A stretch of 64,000 bases of DNA from Thunnus maccoyii. Its lineage: Eukaryota > Chordata > Actinopteri > Scombriformes > Scombridae. Below the pieces are notes generated by a model. The model had not been told where the DNA came from and ran no database searches. It worked only from the letters and a program-made list of their open reading frames with translations. Below, piece by piece: positions 38,201-51,199 of the stretch; the first letter of the stretch is position 1, and every line of letters begins with the position of its first letter. The stretch covers positions 18,074,501 through 18,138,500 of the forward strand of contig NC_056550.1 in NCBI RefSeq assembly GCF_910596095.1, given 5' to 3'. The position numbers and the translations under genes are program-made.

Positions 38201-41200
38201 GGTCAGTATGTAGCAATGTGTTTAATCTGGTATCTCTGTCCCAAAGGCCTTGGTTGCCAAGAAAAATGAGATTGACAAGTGGCGCAGAGAATTCAAGGAG
38301 CAGTGGGCAAAAGAACAAAGGAAGATGGTAAGTGAATTAGGATTCTTGCTTACGACTGTAGCTGAGCTCAGTTTATTGCACTGTCAAAAGCCATTTTCTC
38401 AGATTTGAGACACTGCAACTGAGGATTTAATGCTAAATATTTGCCTTTGTAAAAGAATGATATTTCCCTTATGATCTAGTTGATACAGGAACTAGTTGAA
38501 TTTATGTTAAGATTGCTCATGGCAGACAGGGTATAACAAACTCACACATGTTGTTTCCCTCTATGTGTCTCACTTGTGTTTTTTCAGAATGAGGCAGTGA
38601 CAGCTTTTAAAAAGGCTCGGCATCAATACTTCCAACGCTGTGATGAGCTTGAGAAAGCTAAAGCTGTCACAGCTAAAGCTGTAGACGACATAGCTGGAAT
38701 CAAAACACTGGATAAGAGGAAGAAGTCCAAGGATGAAGCCCAATCTAAGGTGCTTTTTTTCATTTATATTTATTTTTTTTTAGCTTTTTCACAGTTTTAT
38801 TGTGTATTAGAGGATCAAGTATTGAGGCAGCACAGCCTGCTTTTCTTCCTTCACCCATGTTTTATGGAATAAAGCAGCTGGTGATCATATAATTGGTTTG
38901 ATCTCAGCCATGATTTAAAATTGTGATTTAAATCTGGTAAATTATTGGTGAAACACTGAGGCTTCTAAATGATGAATTACAAGTCTTTGAGAGAGCGGAT
39001 CAGCCACCCATGACCACTGTTGCATTACGTGTTGTATGTTCGCAAAATCCACAAATATCTGTCATTTCTATACTTATTTCTTCTGTCATAGTTCATAAGA
39101 TCTAAATTCTGATGTTAAAATATCTGCCATTACATATTGCAGTACATGTGATTTTCCTTATGTTGATCTAATGAAAGAACAGAATAATTATGTTTCATAG
39201 TGTCTTTATGATGTTTCACAGTAGAATTTCATAGAAAAAAATAATAATGCACCAGGTTTCCTCCAGGTGTGGGAGGCAGAGCTTCTGTACAAACAGTCAG
39301 CGAATGACGCCAAGATCCACCAGGATGTGTTAGTGAAAGTCAAAGAGAAAATTATTTCTCACATTCGAAAGCTCATCTGTCAGGGAGACACTGTGCTGAA
39401 GGAGGTTAGTATGATCGACGAAACTAAACATCTGTTTTCTGATTTCAACGTACAGTACCAGTTACACACTTTCTCATTCAAGGCAATAAGAAGGTGTGTC
39501 CAAACTTTTGACTGGTACTGTACGTCTAGACAGACTGTTAAGTGCAGCTGTCTTGAAGCATACATGGTCAAACTTGGTTGTGGTATAAATATAAGATGTA
39601 CGGTAGTAATGCCATGCATTTATTTTAGTTACCAGGTCCAACTCAATGACCATACACATATTCATAGCAGCATCAGATAAGGATACATCTGGATGTTGTC
39701 AGCTATTCCCTTTTTCAGAGGGGAAGTTACAATTGCTGAAGCACAACAGCTTGTGTTGAAAACAATACATTCATGCATATTGGTATATTTGAGTATTTGA
39801 TTTAATGAAATACTCAACTTAGGAAGTATTTTATGTTTTGACACTTTTCCATCAATAATAGAATAAAATAAAATAATTATTCTTGCAGATGTTCTACACA
39901 TAAGTCATTTTTCACTACATTAAAAACAGCATCACATATTTGCTTTGTGATGTGATTAACACTTTTACGAATGGGGTGTGAACAGGAAATCAATAAGCTG
40001 AGCAGTATTCTGTTACTGTATATTACAGTCATCTCACTGTATGTAGATAAATTACCACTACTCTTTCCTCTGTGCATCAGGCCACAGTCAACATGTTTTA
40101 CTACCAGCGGCAGCAGACAGAGCCTGTTCCCCTCGGTTATTACAACCTGGAGATGACATGCAGGTCTCTAGAGCCGGGCGAGCCCTACATACTCTACATC
40201 CTCAGCAAACGTCGCCCTGAGCAGCCACTCCAACTCTTCACCTTCCAGGAGTATGTCCCTCAAGGCAAAGGGTACGGTAGACTGATCAATGTTCTGCTGT
40301 AGTGTTTACTGTGGATGTCACATGTGTACGCAGCTTTTTAAAATAATGTTAGTAATTTTGTTCAAGGCTAGTGATGATGTTATGTCTATTATAATGGCAG
40401 GAGATATATTTTGATATCCAAAGCATGTACAACTTAACTAAAATGTTTGTCATAATCCTTGATTTGACAGGGGCAAACGAAAATCCAGCAACCCTCACAG
40501 CAGCTCTCTGAATGATGCCTCACCTATGACAGAAGATGGCAGTAAGGACTCCCCATGACAACAACATTATTATATTAACAGACAGTCAAATTTCTCTTTC
40601 TAATGTGTTTGATGCACTTTAGGGAGAACAGGATACAGTGACAATGACAGTTTTGGAGGCAGTATGGAGTCTCTGTCTAGTCCTGGTAGGTACCAGCCAT
40701 CATTTGTTTCTGCAACTTTTCCTTCACATTCATTTGAAAACCTTGCAAAGATTAACATGTTTGATTGACCCTCAACTTTCTGTGTTTCTGGTGGGACACA
40801 TAACTGAAGCTCACACTAATAGGAGGGTGCCCAAAACCTTATCCACTTTGACAGTGTCATCGGACGACCTGGACGAAAGGGACATGGCATCAGAATCAGG
40901 TTTGTTGTTTGTTTAATGCCCCTCTAAACATATTATTTCACAAGTTTTATTAACCTAACCCCCAATGTCCCTCTACCTGCAGAGTACATTGATGGTCAGC
41001 CATTCAAAGCACGCACGCTTTCACGAGCTGCACTGACGCACCGACTCAGGAAGACAAAGAGCAAAATGGTCAAATGCAAGCAGTGTGAAAACTACATCGT
41101 TGTTAGTGGGGTTGAATGTGAGGAGGTATGAGGCCAAATGGGAGACACATACTGTAACATGACATTTGGAGAAGACCAGCAGCTCTGTCTAAAATGCCAG

Positions 41201-44200
41201 AATATGAGTGGTTTGAGAAAGATTGTTAATGTCCTGTTCATGTCCCACCTTCAGTGCGGGCTGGCTTTGCACAGGAAGTGTATGGAGGTGTGTCACCTAG
41301 AGTGTGAGAACAGAAAGGGTGTGGTGTTCGGAGTAGACCTCTCTCTGCTGCTACGTGACAAGCCAGATGAGGTGCCCTTTGTGGTGCTACACTGCATATC
41401 TGAGATCGAGAGTCGTGCCCTCTCTGTCCAGGTACTACTTACCGACACAATGACTGAAATATAGATAAAATTGTTATAGTTGTGGTCCAATAATGGTTTT
41501 TGTTTTCCTCTCAGGGGGTGTATCGTGTAAGTGGTTCCAAGCCTCGCATCCAGAAGCTCTGTCAGAGCTATGAGATGCACAAGGAGCAGGTGGACCTCTC
41601 CGATGTCTCACCACATGACATCACCTCTCTCCTTAAGCACTTCTTGAAAGAGGTACAGGAGCCAAATGAACTTCACTGAATTATAAGATAATTATATTAT
41701 GATTATAAGATTATAAAATATGATTATAAGAGGAGGTTTCAGACTAAAGATCTGTAATAGTTTTTCTCTCTGACCTCACTATTATCTCTCCTAGCTTCCA
41801 GAGCCCCTACTAACCTTTGACCTTTACGGTGATTTCATCACGGTGGGAAAGAGCATTCACCATCTGAGTGACAGGGAGCCAACACCAGACACTACGAGAG
41901 ATAATGAGATAACGGTCATCATTCAAAACGTGCAAAGGCTACTACAAAAACTCCCTCCACATTGCTATAACACTTTGAAGTACATGATGTCTCACCTGCA
42001 AAAGTGAGCATGCAGCTTGGTTACAGACCTCTCTAGTCACTAGTACTGTCCACCATTGCATGAACTTCTGTTTGGCTTCTATATCACACCTTGCCTGAGC
42101 TTCCCTTAAATTTGTCTGTTCTCTGTCTTCACAGAGTTTCAGGGAACGAAGAAAACAAGATGTCCCCTTGCAATTTGGGTATAGTGTTTGGCCCAACACT
42201 ATTGCGCCCTCTAGTGTCTACGGACATGTCAATGATTACCCTGCTGGAAACCAGCTACCAGGCTGTACTTGTGGAGTTCCTCATCACACACCATGACAAG
42301 GTTTTTGGTCCTACGCAGAGACCCAATACACCCCCTCCTCCTGTCCCCAGTGCCCCTCTTCCAGACACCCCTCCCAGAGCCTCCTGTCCTCTGGATGGGG
42401 AGCTTCACACCAGCCCTGAACGCAGAGAGCGTCCACTCTCAGTAGAAGTAAGTTCTGCAGTGACTAAACATTCAGCCCAACCACAGATTTAGTTGTTGCT
42501 GCTGAATGCTAGATTATCAACTGATTTCAAGGGTTCCCTTTTATAAATGGTATCCTTCATTTGACTGCTGCTTGAGATTAAAAAGGCTCAGCATAGGTAC
42601 TTTGGCATATGTAGGTCAGCGAGTTTGCACCTGAGCTAGCTTTCCTGATTTATTTACCTGTTGTTTTAAGAGCCTTAGTACCTGGCACCTTAACATCACC
42701 TTTATTCTGTCAGGATTAACACATTGGACGGCTGCTGCTTTTCCACTGCTCTGCCTGCATGGACTCTGCCCTTCTTCCAAGCTTTACTATGTGGACATTT
42801 CACTGCTGTTGCTTAAAACCAAAGCAGAGTTTACCAAAAGCACAAAAGTAAAAGTACCTGTCCTCCAGGCGTATAGAGGGGGGTTAATACTGGTAGTTAT
42901 ATAATCTCTCAGTTTAAAATCTCCTTCATAAATTTGACATTTTTAATTGTTTAAATGTTCAGAATCATCCCAAGTAGTAATATGTGGCCTTCCCTCATAC
43001 GAATTTATGTATGCTGAAGTGCTGCAGTATTTCAGGTTTAGACGTGGTCTGGAATCCGCCACTCAACTTGTATCATTCCAACAGAGTCGAACAATCAAGA
43101 GAGAGTCAAGCGAGGGTTATATATCTGACAAGTCTTCATCCAATGAGGCAGTGGACCAACTCAGCCCTGAAGCCAATGAGAGAGCAGGTAGGCGGGATGT
43201 AGTGATAGAGCAGTTACTCCTGATGAGAACAGGTGAACAAGATAATGATAGATAGAGATAATCAATAGCGGTGATGTCTCACGTAGTTTATAGATGTTGT
43301 TGTTGTTGTTAATGAGTTATAAATTATCGTTGTAGCTTGTAGCTCTGTTGCTTGAGGACATGTTTTAATTAATCCTGCTTGAGATTGTGTAGGTAGAAGA
43401 CATACAGCTCTCAAACTGTCTCATAGACTCGTGGTTAATTCCAGCATATGGTAATTTGGTATCTTCCTAATCACCAGATACTGTGGGTGCAGAGTGTCTC
43501 AAGGGTTTGTTGTAGTTCCTACTTTTTCTGTCATTATACATTTCCTTTAGTTATTTTTAGAAATAGGACTTCCTTCCTTTTTTTGTTTTTTGTTTTTTTT
43601 TTGTTTTTCCTAATGCAATCATCTGTAAAACTGGGTGAGTCAGAGTCAAATTGCTCAGCCGTTGTTGGGGGTTGTGTCAATTGCTGTGCTACTTTTGCGT
43701 GTTGGTTAATTGTCGACAACATGTCACATTGAGGACATTTTGAGGTTTTTTGCTGCCCTGGTTTCACCTCTTATTCATTTCACTTGCTCTACTCTTTTCT
43801 ATGGCTACAACAGCACACAACTTCAAGGCTTCTAACCACAACCAACCACATGATATCGACCTCAAATGCATTACAAAGGCTAACAGTTTTAAACTTGTTT
43901 ATCACTTTCAAGTCAATGCAGAAGGTTCCAGTCTGAATGTTTGCTTAAACTACCTGAAAACAATATGCAGGATAAGTGGAACTTATTATAGGAACTTATT
44001 ATAATCAATAACCTGTATTTGTACTTCTTTTATGAATCACATGTTTTTTCTTCCTCTTCTGCCCCAGTCCTGGCTATGAGAGGGGCATCAAGCGATATTC
44101 AGGGTGAGCCGGTTGGGGAACCAGACTCTGTTTCGGTGACCCAGCCACACTATCGCTTCACCAGACAGCCTGTGAAGTATTACCGCCATCATAACCCAGG

Positions 44201-44705
44201 AACCCGACTCACCAACCTAAGTCGTGCTGCCAGACAGCCTGCAGCCTCAGCAAGGGGCCATTCAGGGAGTGCTGACAGCAGCCGCAGCTCCTCTCCAGAG
44301 CCAGGAGCACAGAGACTTTCACAAAACTTAGACGTCTCCTGCGAGAACACCCACCAGCCACACCAGGCCACCATTGCCGCAGAGAACAAGGCAGACGTCC
44401 CACTAAGCCCCGCCAAGGTTGCGCAGTGCATGCTGGGGCTGAACTCAACATTTACATCAGTTGTAACTAAGACACCCTCTGGTACAATGCAGGTGTCTTC
44501 TCAGGAGGCAGTAGCAGGGTGTCATTCTGATGTGAACATAAATCTGTCCAAAAACAGACAGGGTGCTGGTCAGAGTAGGGCTCTGTGCCAGTCACCAAAG
44601 ACATTTCCTGTAGAGCACAAACTGACCTCACCTGCCCACAAGATCCTGTCTGGTCTGAAGCTGAGACGCAGCCACTCAGGGAAGGACGAGCAACTCTTCG
44701 TTTGA
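31547..44705 (+). CDS. gmip: GEM-interacting protein, F-BAR/C1/RhoGAP
   Basis: Twenty-one coding exons: 31547-31592, 33193-33280, 33654-33738, 33834-33873, 36286-36411, 37856-37920, 38032-38139, 38247-38327, 38588-38749, 39267-39404, 40081-40271, 40471-40541, 40623-40685, 40810-40899, 40983-41125, 41255-41431, 41515-41652, 41795-42003, 42135-42447, 43085-43187, 44068-44705. They join in frame to 1024 residues (human about 970). Order: N-terminal [11 protein letters not shown] segment, F-BAR-type helical region from about 90, Ser-rich linker, C1 zinc finger about 472-517 (C-x2-C, C-x2-C, H-x2-C), RhoGAP domain from about 527 with arginine finger R562 in GVYRVSGS, Pro/Ser-rich tail. GMIP inactivates RhoA and binds the GTPase Gem. 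The acceptor at 40810 is the weakest junction. The first exon is chosen because it joins in frame to the conserved YSEIF segment. Confidence 0.93.
39451..39522. mobile_element. Short palindromic Tc1-type MITE remnant
   Basis: Begins TACAGTACCAGT and ends in its exact reverse complement ACTGGTACTGTA. The interior AAGGTGTGTCCAAACTTTTG is the familiar end of a fish Tc1/mariner-like element. The TA at each end fits the TA target of that superfamily. It lies in the gmip intron before exon 11; the left arm has lost about a dozen bases. Confidence 0.7.
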
Positions 44706-45332
44706 GGAGATAGAGATCTCCAGACAGTCCAGACACACACTGGAGGATGTAAAATAATTCATGTCATTGATATTGACTGTAACAATCGAGATTTCATGAT
44801 TAAATGCTCCAACATTTTACACACAAATATTTCACCTTTAACACAAATTTAATTGTCTTCAAAAAAAAGTATTCTGATGAAGATTCACTTTCCAAAAAGT
44901 TTCAAACTCACAAACAAACAACACACAACAACATTTGAGTGACTCTTTAAGGAGACACAGTTTTAAAGTTCTGACTTGATGCTTACTGGGATGCTACAGC
45001 TTCTTTACCACTAATCCTCGTTAAGATTTTGATTTGTTGACCATCCAGTTGTCAATCACCCACCCAGAGGTTAATGTATTTATCTGTATCTAATATTTCT
45101 AGTGTATATGAATGTAACAAGCAGTTGTTTTGAGACTGCAGGCGAAGAGATGCAAACTCCACATCCAGGATCAAGTTCGTCTAGGTTTTGTTATAAACAA
45201 ATTATAAAGAATATCAGCAAAATACAAATGCCATCAAGTATTGTATTTTTAAAATAATTTCATTGTCTAGTTGTATGCTTTTTTAACAGTTTTATAGGCT
45301 CTAAATTGACTTTTTTTTGTAGTGTACGAAAA

Positions 45333-45338
45333 AATAAA
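45333..45338 (+). terminator. Polyadenylation signal of gmip
   Basis: AATAAA about 630 nt past the stop codon; 44706-45332 reads as the 3' UTR. Confidence 0.65.
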
Positions 45339-46164
45339 GATATGCCTTAACTGGTGTCATAGTTAGGTTTACAATTTTTTTTCTTGCACCTTTCCTGTTT
45401 TGACACAAGGGGGCGGTCTTCTCTCAGTGTTATGGGAAGACATGCCAGACACAATATCAAAGGGCCAATAAACCATTTATTTCTAATTACAAGCACTGTG
45501 TTTTGAGATGTCACCTTTTCTACTCCCATGTCAGTCTTTTCATTTGTTTTGGTTTGCAGTGTAATGGCATTGAAATCGAGGCAACATTTTCTGGTGTCTA
45601 GATGGAGTTATGTTAAATGCAGCTGCTATCATCTTCATTTGCCTTTGTTCTTTTCATAATATCGTACCAGAATCAGGCAATTTACGCATATAATAAGATA
45701 ACAACGACCATAATAGCTCGATTCCCACGTAAACAGTGTCTCACCGCAAGTCCTTTCACGTATGAACTGCGCCCTTTAAAGTCTCCGTCTAACCTCGAAC
45801 ACAAATGCAAAAGATCATCCTCATCTGAATTATCAATAGGCTGCATCATCGCTCATCTTCCCCTCATCATCTCCCGCACCTTCTCCCTCCCTCTCTGTCT
45901 GTCCATCTCCTCCCTCTGCGCCTTTTTTACGCACAAAACAAGTCGGAGCGCACACACACGGCTGGCGGAGAAAACAGGAGAGACAATAGACAATAGTTTG
46001 GGTCATCATGGTATTTGGATTTTTACCGTAGGGCAACATGCACGCCGGACTGTGACGTACAGGTGAACAATCCGTAAACGCTTCTGTTCATTTGCTGGCC
46101 GAAAGTTTCCCCAGTTTTTAATGTTGCCAACCGAGATTTCAGGAGGAGTGTGTTTCACCTCAAG
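45339..46164 (+). promoter_or_regulatory. Probable promoter and 5' non-coding exon of the LMX1-type gene
   Basis: The coding start at 48207 lies 27 bases behind a good acceptor (CTCTCTGCAG ending at 48180), so an upstream non-coding exon is expected. A CAAG|GTAAGA donor at 46164|46165 is the best candidate partner, preceded by a more GC-rich stretch from about 45720. The exon start and promoter position are not resolved. A 149-codon frame at 45617-46066 is not convincing as a gene. Confidence 0.4.
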
Positions 46165-48206
46165 GTAAGACTCCGCAACTCAGGAACAGGTTGTCAGTGA
46201 AGGCAGACGTGTGATTTGATTTATATATTATATATATATATATAAATCAAATCACACTCAAATTCAAATTCAAATCATATTCTGCATGAATGATTCTTTC
46301 TGCTTGAATTGATATGTGTTTCTTACTCTTACAGTTCTAATTGTTAAAAATGCGCAGGTAAAACGATGGAGTCACAGTGACCTTGCTATCTGATAAGTTA
46401 TGGTCTTTGACTTGGTGTGTTCATCCAACTAGAAAGATCATATAGTAGAGCCAGTTTCTAACAGGTTTCAGTTGGTGGTTCAGTATCAAATACATTGCTT
46501 TGGATGGAGGATGTCTGATGCTCATCGTGGATAATAATTCTTTATCATTAGTTTTCAGCAGTTTTATGAGTAAAGTAATGACATCCTAACAGTCAGGTGT
46601 TCAAGTTTGTCATGTTTTTTCTTTTTTTTTAAACTTTTGATAGCACAAAGGTGATCCTGGTTTAACAGCTTTTTAAACTTAACTATATTGATTTGTGAGC
46701 TTTAAAAGGTTGGTCCCACCTTCAGAAGCTTCTTCCTTGAATGGTCATCTTTTACCTTTGCTTTGTGTTTTTGGCATCAACTTTAAAGAACAATATTGAT
46801 CCTCATATAATATGACAATTATATTCCTTTAATTATAGCTCTAGGTTACCTGCAGGAAAGTTAATGATTTATTTTTTTAATTTTTTTTATTCATTATGTG
46901 AGTGTCAGGCTGTTAGTCTCGACATGTAATTATCGATGCATTACACAAATGTGTCAGTAATGTATTCAGCCCGCAGTTAGGCAAAACACCAAATCAGATT
47001 AGTTGTATTTACATAATTCATTTGTTTTATTTCATTACTTCATTTTCTGTAGCAATGCGTAACCTATTTTATATTTAGTAGAAATCACCGTACAGGCCTC
47101 TTAAAAGCTATTGTAAAAATTACAGTATCGTCTTCACATCTTAATCGATATCATAATAAAAACATCTAAATAAAATTAAGCATCCAATTGGATTATAAGC
47201 TTAATAAATATTATGATAGTAAAATACTACAGAATCTAAAGGAAACTGTAAATAATCTACATAGGTTAAGGTTCTCGCAAAACAAGAAAAAAAAGAAAAG
47301 ATTATTCGTCAAATTTTCCTCAATTCCTCTTATATTTTCTCTGGATTTGTCGATATTTACAATGAATTTTGTATGATCCAAAATGCCGTAAACTTCTTTT
47401 ATGCTTCTTCCATCATAATCCATTTTAATGTAATGGTACAGTTGGACAAATATAAAAGTAGAAACTAGAATTAATATCATTCAGTTAATATAAATCAATT
47501 ACTGAATGCAAGAAGCCTTAAAACGTGTTCATATATTTTCATATTCATTTCAACACAAAAATGTTGAAAATTACACTATTAAAGATTATTACAAAGGCAA
47601 AGACATATAAATAGTTGTTTGTATGAGAAAATAGGCCTACGTAATTTTGGGGCATTTTCACAATTTTATACTATATTTCAATATTTGTGTTTATTTATTT
47701 TATTTTATTTTATTCTTACTATCTTGAGTGTTATTTAAAGTCAGACATAAACTAACTAAATATTAGCTGATTAGATTTATGGCCCATTACTGTAGCCTAA
47801 TTTTAATCTAAATTTAAACCTATATAATTGGCATAATTGATGTTTGACGCTCATATATAATTCCTTTTATTTGGATTTTCATTATATTCTATTCTAGATA
47901 CAAAAGCCGCTTTTTTAAAATCATTTTTATTTCTGCTTTTATGAACTGTCCAAACTGTGTGTGTGTTTGAGTGTGTGATTGTGGGAATTCGGTCTAATTT
48001 TGTATCTTTACTGTTATAATTTAAAATGTCGTAGAAACGTGTCTGGTCTTCATAGTGTGCGTGCATCAATCTATATTTTCTCTTACAAATTCTCTTATTT
48101 TCAAATGGATTTACTGCAGTGGTTCAGCTGATATTTTAGAGATAAACGCATTTTGGGTTGTTTTTTTTCTCTCTGCAGCAGTCACACTGAGGGAAGGAGA
48201 GAAGGG
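46165..48206. other. Probable first intron of the LMX1-type gene
   Basis: Very AT-rich, with no protein-coding exon seen. It holds the cruciform-type repeat at 46209-46257 and ends in a polypyrimidine tract and acceptor at 48180. Confidence 0.45.
46209..46257. repeat. AT-rich perfect inverted repeat (cruciform type)
   Basis: Arms GTGTGATTTGATTTATATA and its exact reverse complement (19 nt each) flank a short AT loop. It lies about 45 nt behind the putative first-exon donor of the LMX1-type gene. No gene for a small RNA is claimed. Confidence 0.9.
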
Positions 48207-51164
48207 ATGAAAACAGAGGAGAGCCATCAGTCCTGTCTGCAGCAGCCTCCATCCTCGACGCCTTTTGGTGAGTGAAACCGACAATTTGTTGCATGAGGCC
48301 ACAGAGGAAATAAACTCTTCATCAATCGCTCAAAATTCAGGCCTTTCTACACCTGCGCAGAAATATCAGGACAACAAAGGAGAAAATAAAGACAAATCGG
48401 GGCAAAAGCTCATAATAAACTCACTATTTGTGAATATTACCATGAGGAAGAAATATCATCATAAATTCACTTTAACCTCGCTAATTATTATAAATGTATA
48501 TAAAAAAAGTATAAATCCCTACAGAGGTAGGCTGTTATTTATACTATTAAGTAGGTCTGTGACAAAATTAGCAGCCTAGAAATATTATTTGAATGTTAGA
48601 GACACCATAGAGGAAAATAAAACAACAAAACGTGGACTATAATATATATAAAATTATATTAAAGAGGATTAAAAACAACAACAATGTTAAAGTAGTGAGA
48701 TGTTTTTCACGTCGAAAATAAAAAAAAAAAACATTTTCAATGTTTTTTTTAAGGTTAGCCCACAATAAATCACAAGTAGGCTACACAAAAAGTCACTTTA
48801 GGCTTATTTTAATATTCCAGGAACATTTTTTAATCTTGAGATTTTTTGAAGTATCAAACAGATGAGTTATACTTACTGAACATGGCGGATAGTGATGTCA
48901 TAGTGGCTTTCATTTTTCCTCCATGTCGAAGGAAACAGTTTTGCGCCAAATATTGAAAAATATACAACAAAAGTATAACGCAATGTGCAAGTTTCCCAGT
49001 GTTTTCACAACAGTGGAGAGAAATAAGGAGTCATAATTGTATTTGGGGGAGGGGGTTACATTGCGGGGGACTTGGACTCTTGACCCCAGTATTTTGAATA
49101 CCCTGCTTTCGGCCCTGCCTCGATATGCTCCCTCCAGGTCCGGAGTACACGGGAGGGGGAGAGGTGTGCGCGGGCTGCGACTCTCCCATCGCAGACCGCT
49201 TCCTGCTGCGCGTGAACGAGCGCTCCTGGCACGAGACCTGCGTCAAGTGCACCGTGTGTTTGAGCGCGCTCACCGGGACCTGTTACTGCAGGGACCGCCT
49301 GCTCTACTGCAAGCTCGACTATGAGAAGTAAGAGCAAAACACACACACACACACATTTAAGTCCGTATCACTGTTTGTTGTTCCTCCAATGAGAGTATAA
49401 GGCAGAAGTACTCAAACCCTCTACTTAAAATAATAGGATAGAAGAAGAATAACTCATGTTCTCAAATCAGTTTAATGTAATCTACAGGTTGATAAAAAAA
49501 AAAATTTACTAGTAACACAAAAACATGTCCTCTTCACCATCGAGCTGAAACAAGACTGTTTTCAGAGTTCAGTCATTTTGGTGACACGTGATTTTTATTT
49601 ATTTTATTTTTTTTACACTGACATTTTCTAGGTTTATCTCTAAAATATTAATTTTGCAAAGTAAAAAGTAACTACAGTCATCAGATAGATGTAGAGGAAT
49701 AAAAAACACATATTTCCTTCTGTGTAGTGGATGACAATATATACATAGTAAATACATTTACTTCCCAAATCAATCACTTTCTTTTGTGATCAACTTTTTT
49801 ATTGATAGGTTACATACAGTATATCTATCTATACACATACCCATACACACAACAACATACTCAAAAGCGTGTAGCCTACAAATACCGTAAGATAATTAAT
49901 CATGATTCACAGCTTACACATGAACAGAAATCCATTTACAAACCCATGTAAAAACGTATTTAAATCACAAAAGACTACAAATGTGGAGACCCCATTAAAT
50001 CCCCCTCTTCCCTTCCCACCCACCTCTTCTCAACCCTTTTGACCAGTATAACCACTAACTAATCAATCCATTATTAACAGTATTAAGGTTAAAATAGTTT
50101 CAGCTGTAAAACGACAATTTCCTCAAATCAGAAGCAAGTTGAAGTGATGTCAGCCTCCTTGTACCTTGTTTTCAAGCCAAGAAGAAGCTACATTCACACA
50201 TTATGTTGATTTTAAAGACAAAGTCGTGTTTTCATGGCGCACCTCATAATACAGTCATCTTCATCCTCTCTGTGTTTCTGGTTAGCTGGCCCATTTTTGT
50301 CACGGTAATTTGAAAGTGATATGATATTTACAAAGTTACATGCTAATGTGGTTGTTATGTGTAGAGGGTGTGGTGTTTTGCCATAGATGATACTTTGCAG
50401 CCAGTTGTAACACACATTGACACTGAACCCACTTCTTTCTTTGTCAATCAAGTAAAACTCCATTAAAGAAAGTATTTAATAGGAAATTAGGAAGAATAAG
50501 TCAGAGTTAGAGGTTTAATATGTGATAAACTGATAAATAAACTTGTTTGTTAAAGTTGTTTGTTTCTCTTAACAATAGCAAAGATCTGTTAAAAAATCCA
50601 GACTAAACCACTTCTGACTACACCTCATTTGTGCACAATATTGTTCAGACTGAAACAACATTGACAGTTACTGAGCAAATAAATGTAGGTGTCAAGAGAG
50701 GTGAAGTATTTGCAATGCAAATGACCCTCAAATGAATGACTGCAAAATTTTGAGCTGAAGATGAACATAACTAAATTAAAAAGTATGGGATATGAGCTTT
50801 ACAGATGTTTAGTAAAACTTTTAGATCATTTTAAATAAAAGTTAAAAGTGACCTCAGTCTCCCTTACACCCCCTGAATTGAAGGCTCTCGGTCTGATTGA
50901 CATTGTGGGTTATATGGAGACATTTGGGAGCCTCTTTCCCCCTCTAAGGATTGTAATAAGATTTTTTTGTTTGTAGTTGACTGTTGAAAATGTGTTTGTC
51001 CACTCATAAATTCATTTATAGGATAATTCCCATAGTGTTTATATTCACAATCTCATTTGAATGAACAGCACTTGTTTCATGTTTAATAGTCATGCGATAC
51101 ACAGCATACAATACAATACATCATTGTGTGATGATTCAACTCTGTGGTAATATTTGAGGCTGTA

Positions 51165-51199
<35 letters not shown>

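Noticed and set aside
45617-46066. 149-codon open frame upstream of the LMX1-type gene
   Set aside because: Composition is Ser/Arg/Ile-mixed without domain features and it lies where a promoter and 5' UTR are expected.
46209-46257. MicroRNA hairpin at the AT palindrome
   Set aside because: The stem is short and almost purely AT with a dinucleotide loop, which does not resemble a microRNA precursor.
49037-49352. Overlapping open frames of 80-98 codons on both strands around the LIM1 exon
   Set aside because: They are other-frame readings of the GC-rich LIM1 exon; the real frame is shown by the LIM cysteine pattern and splice sites.
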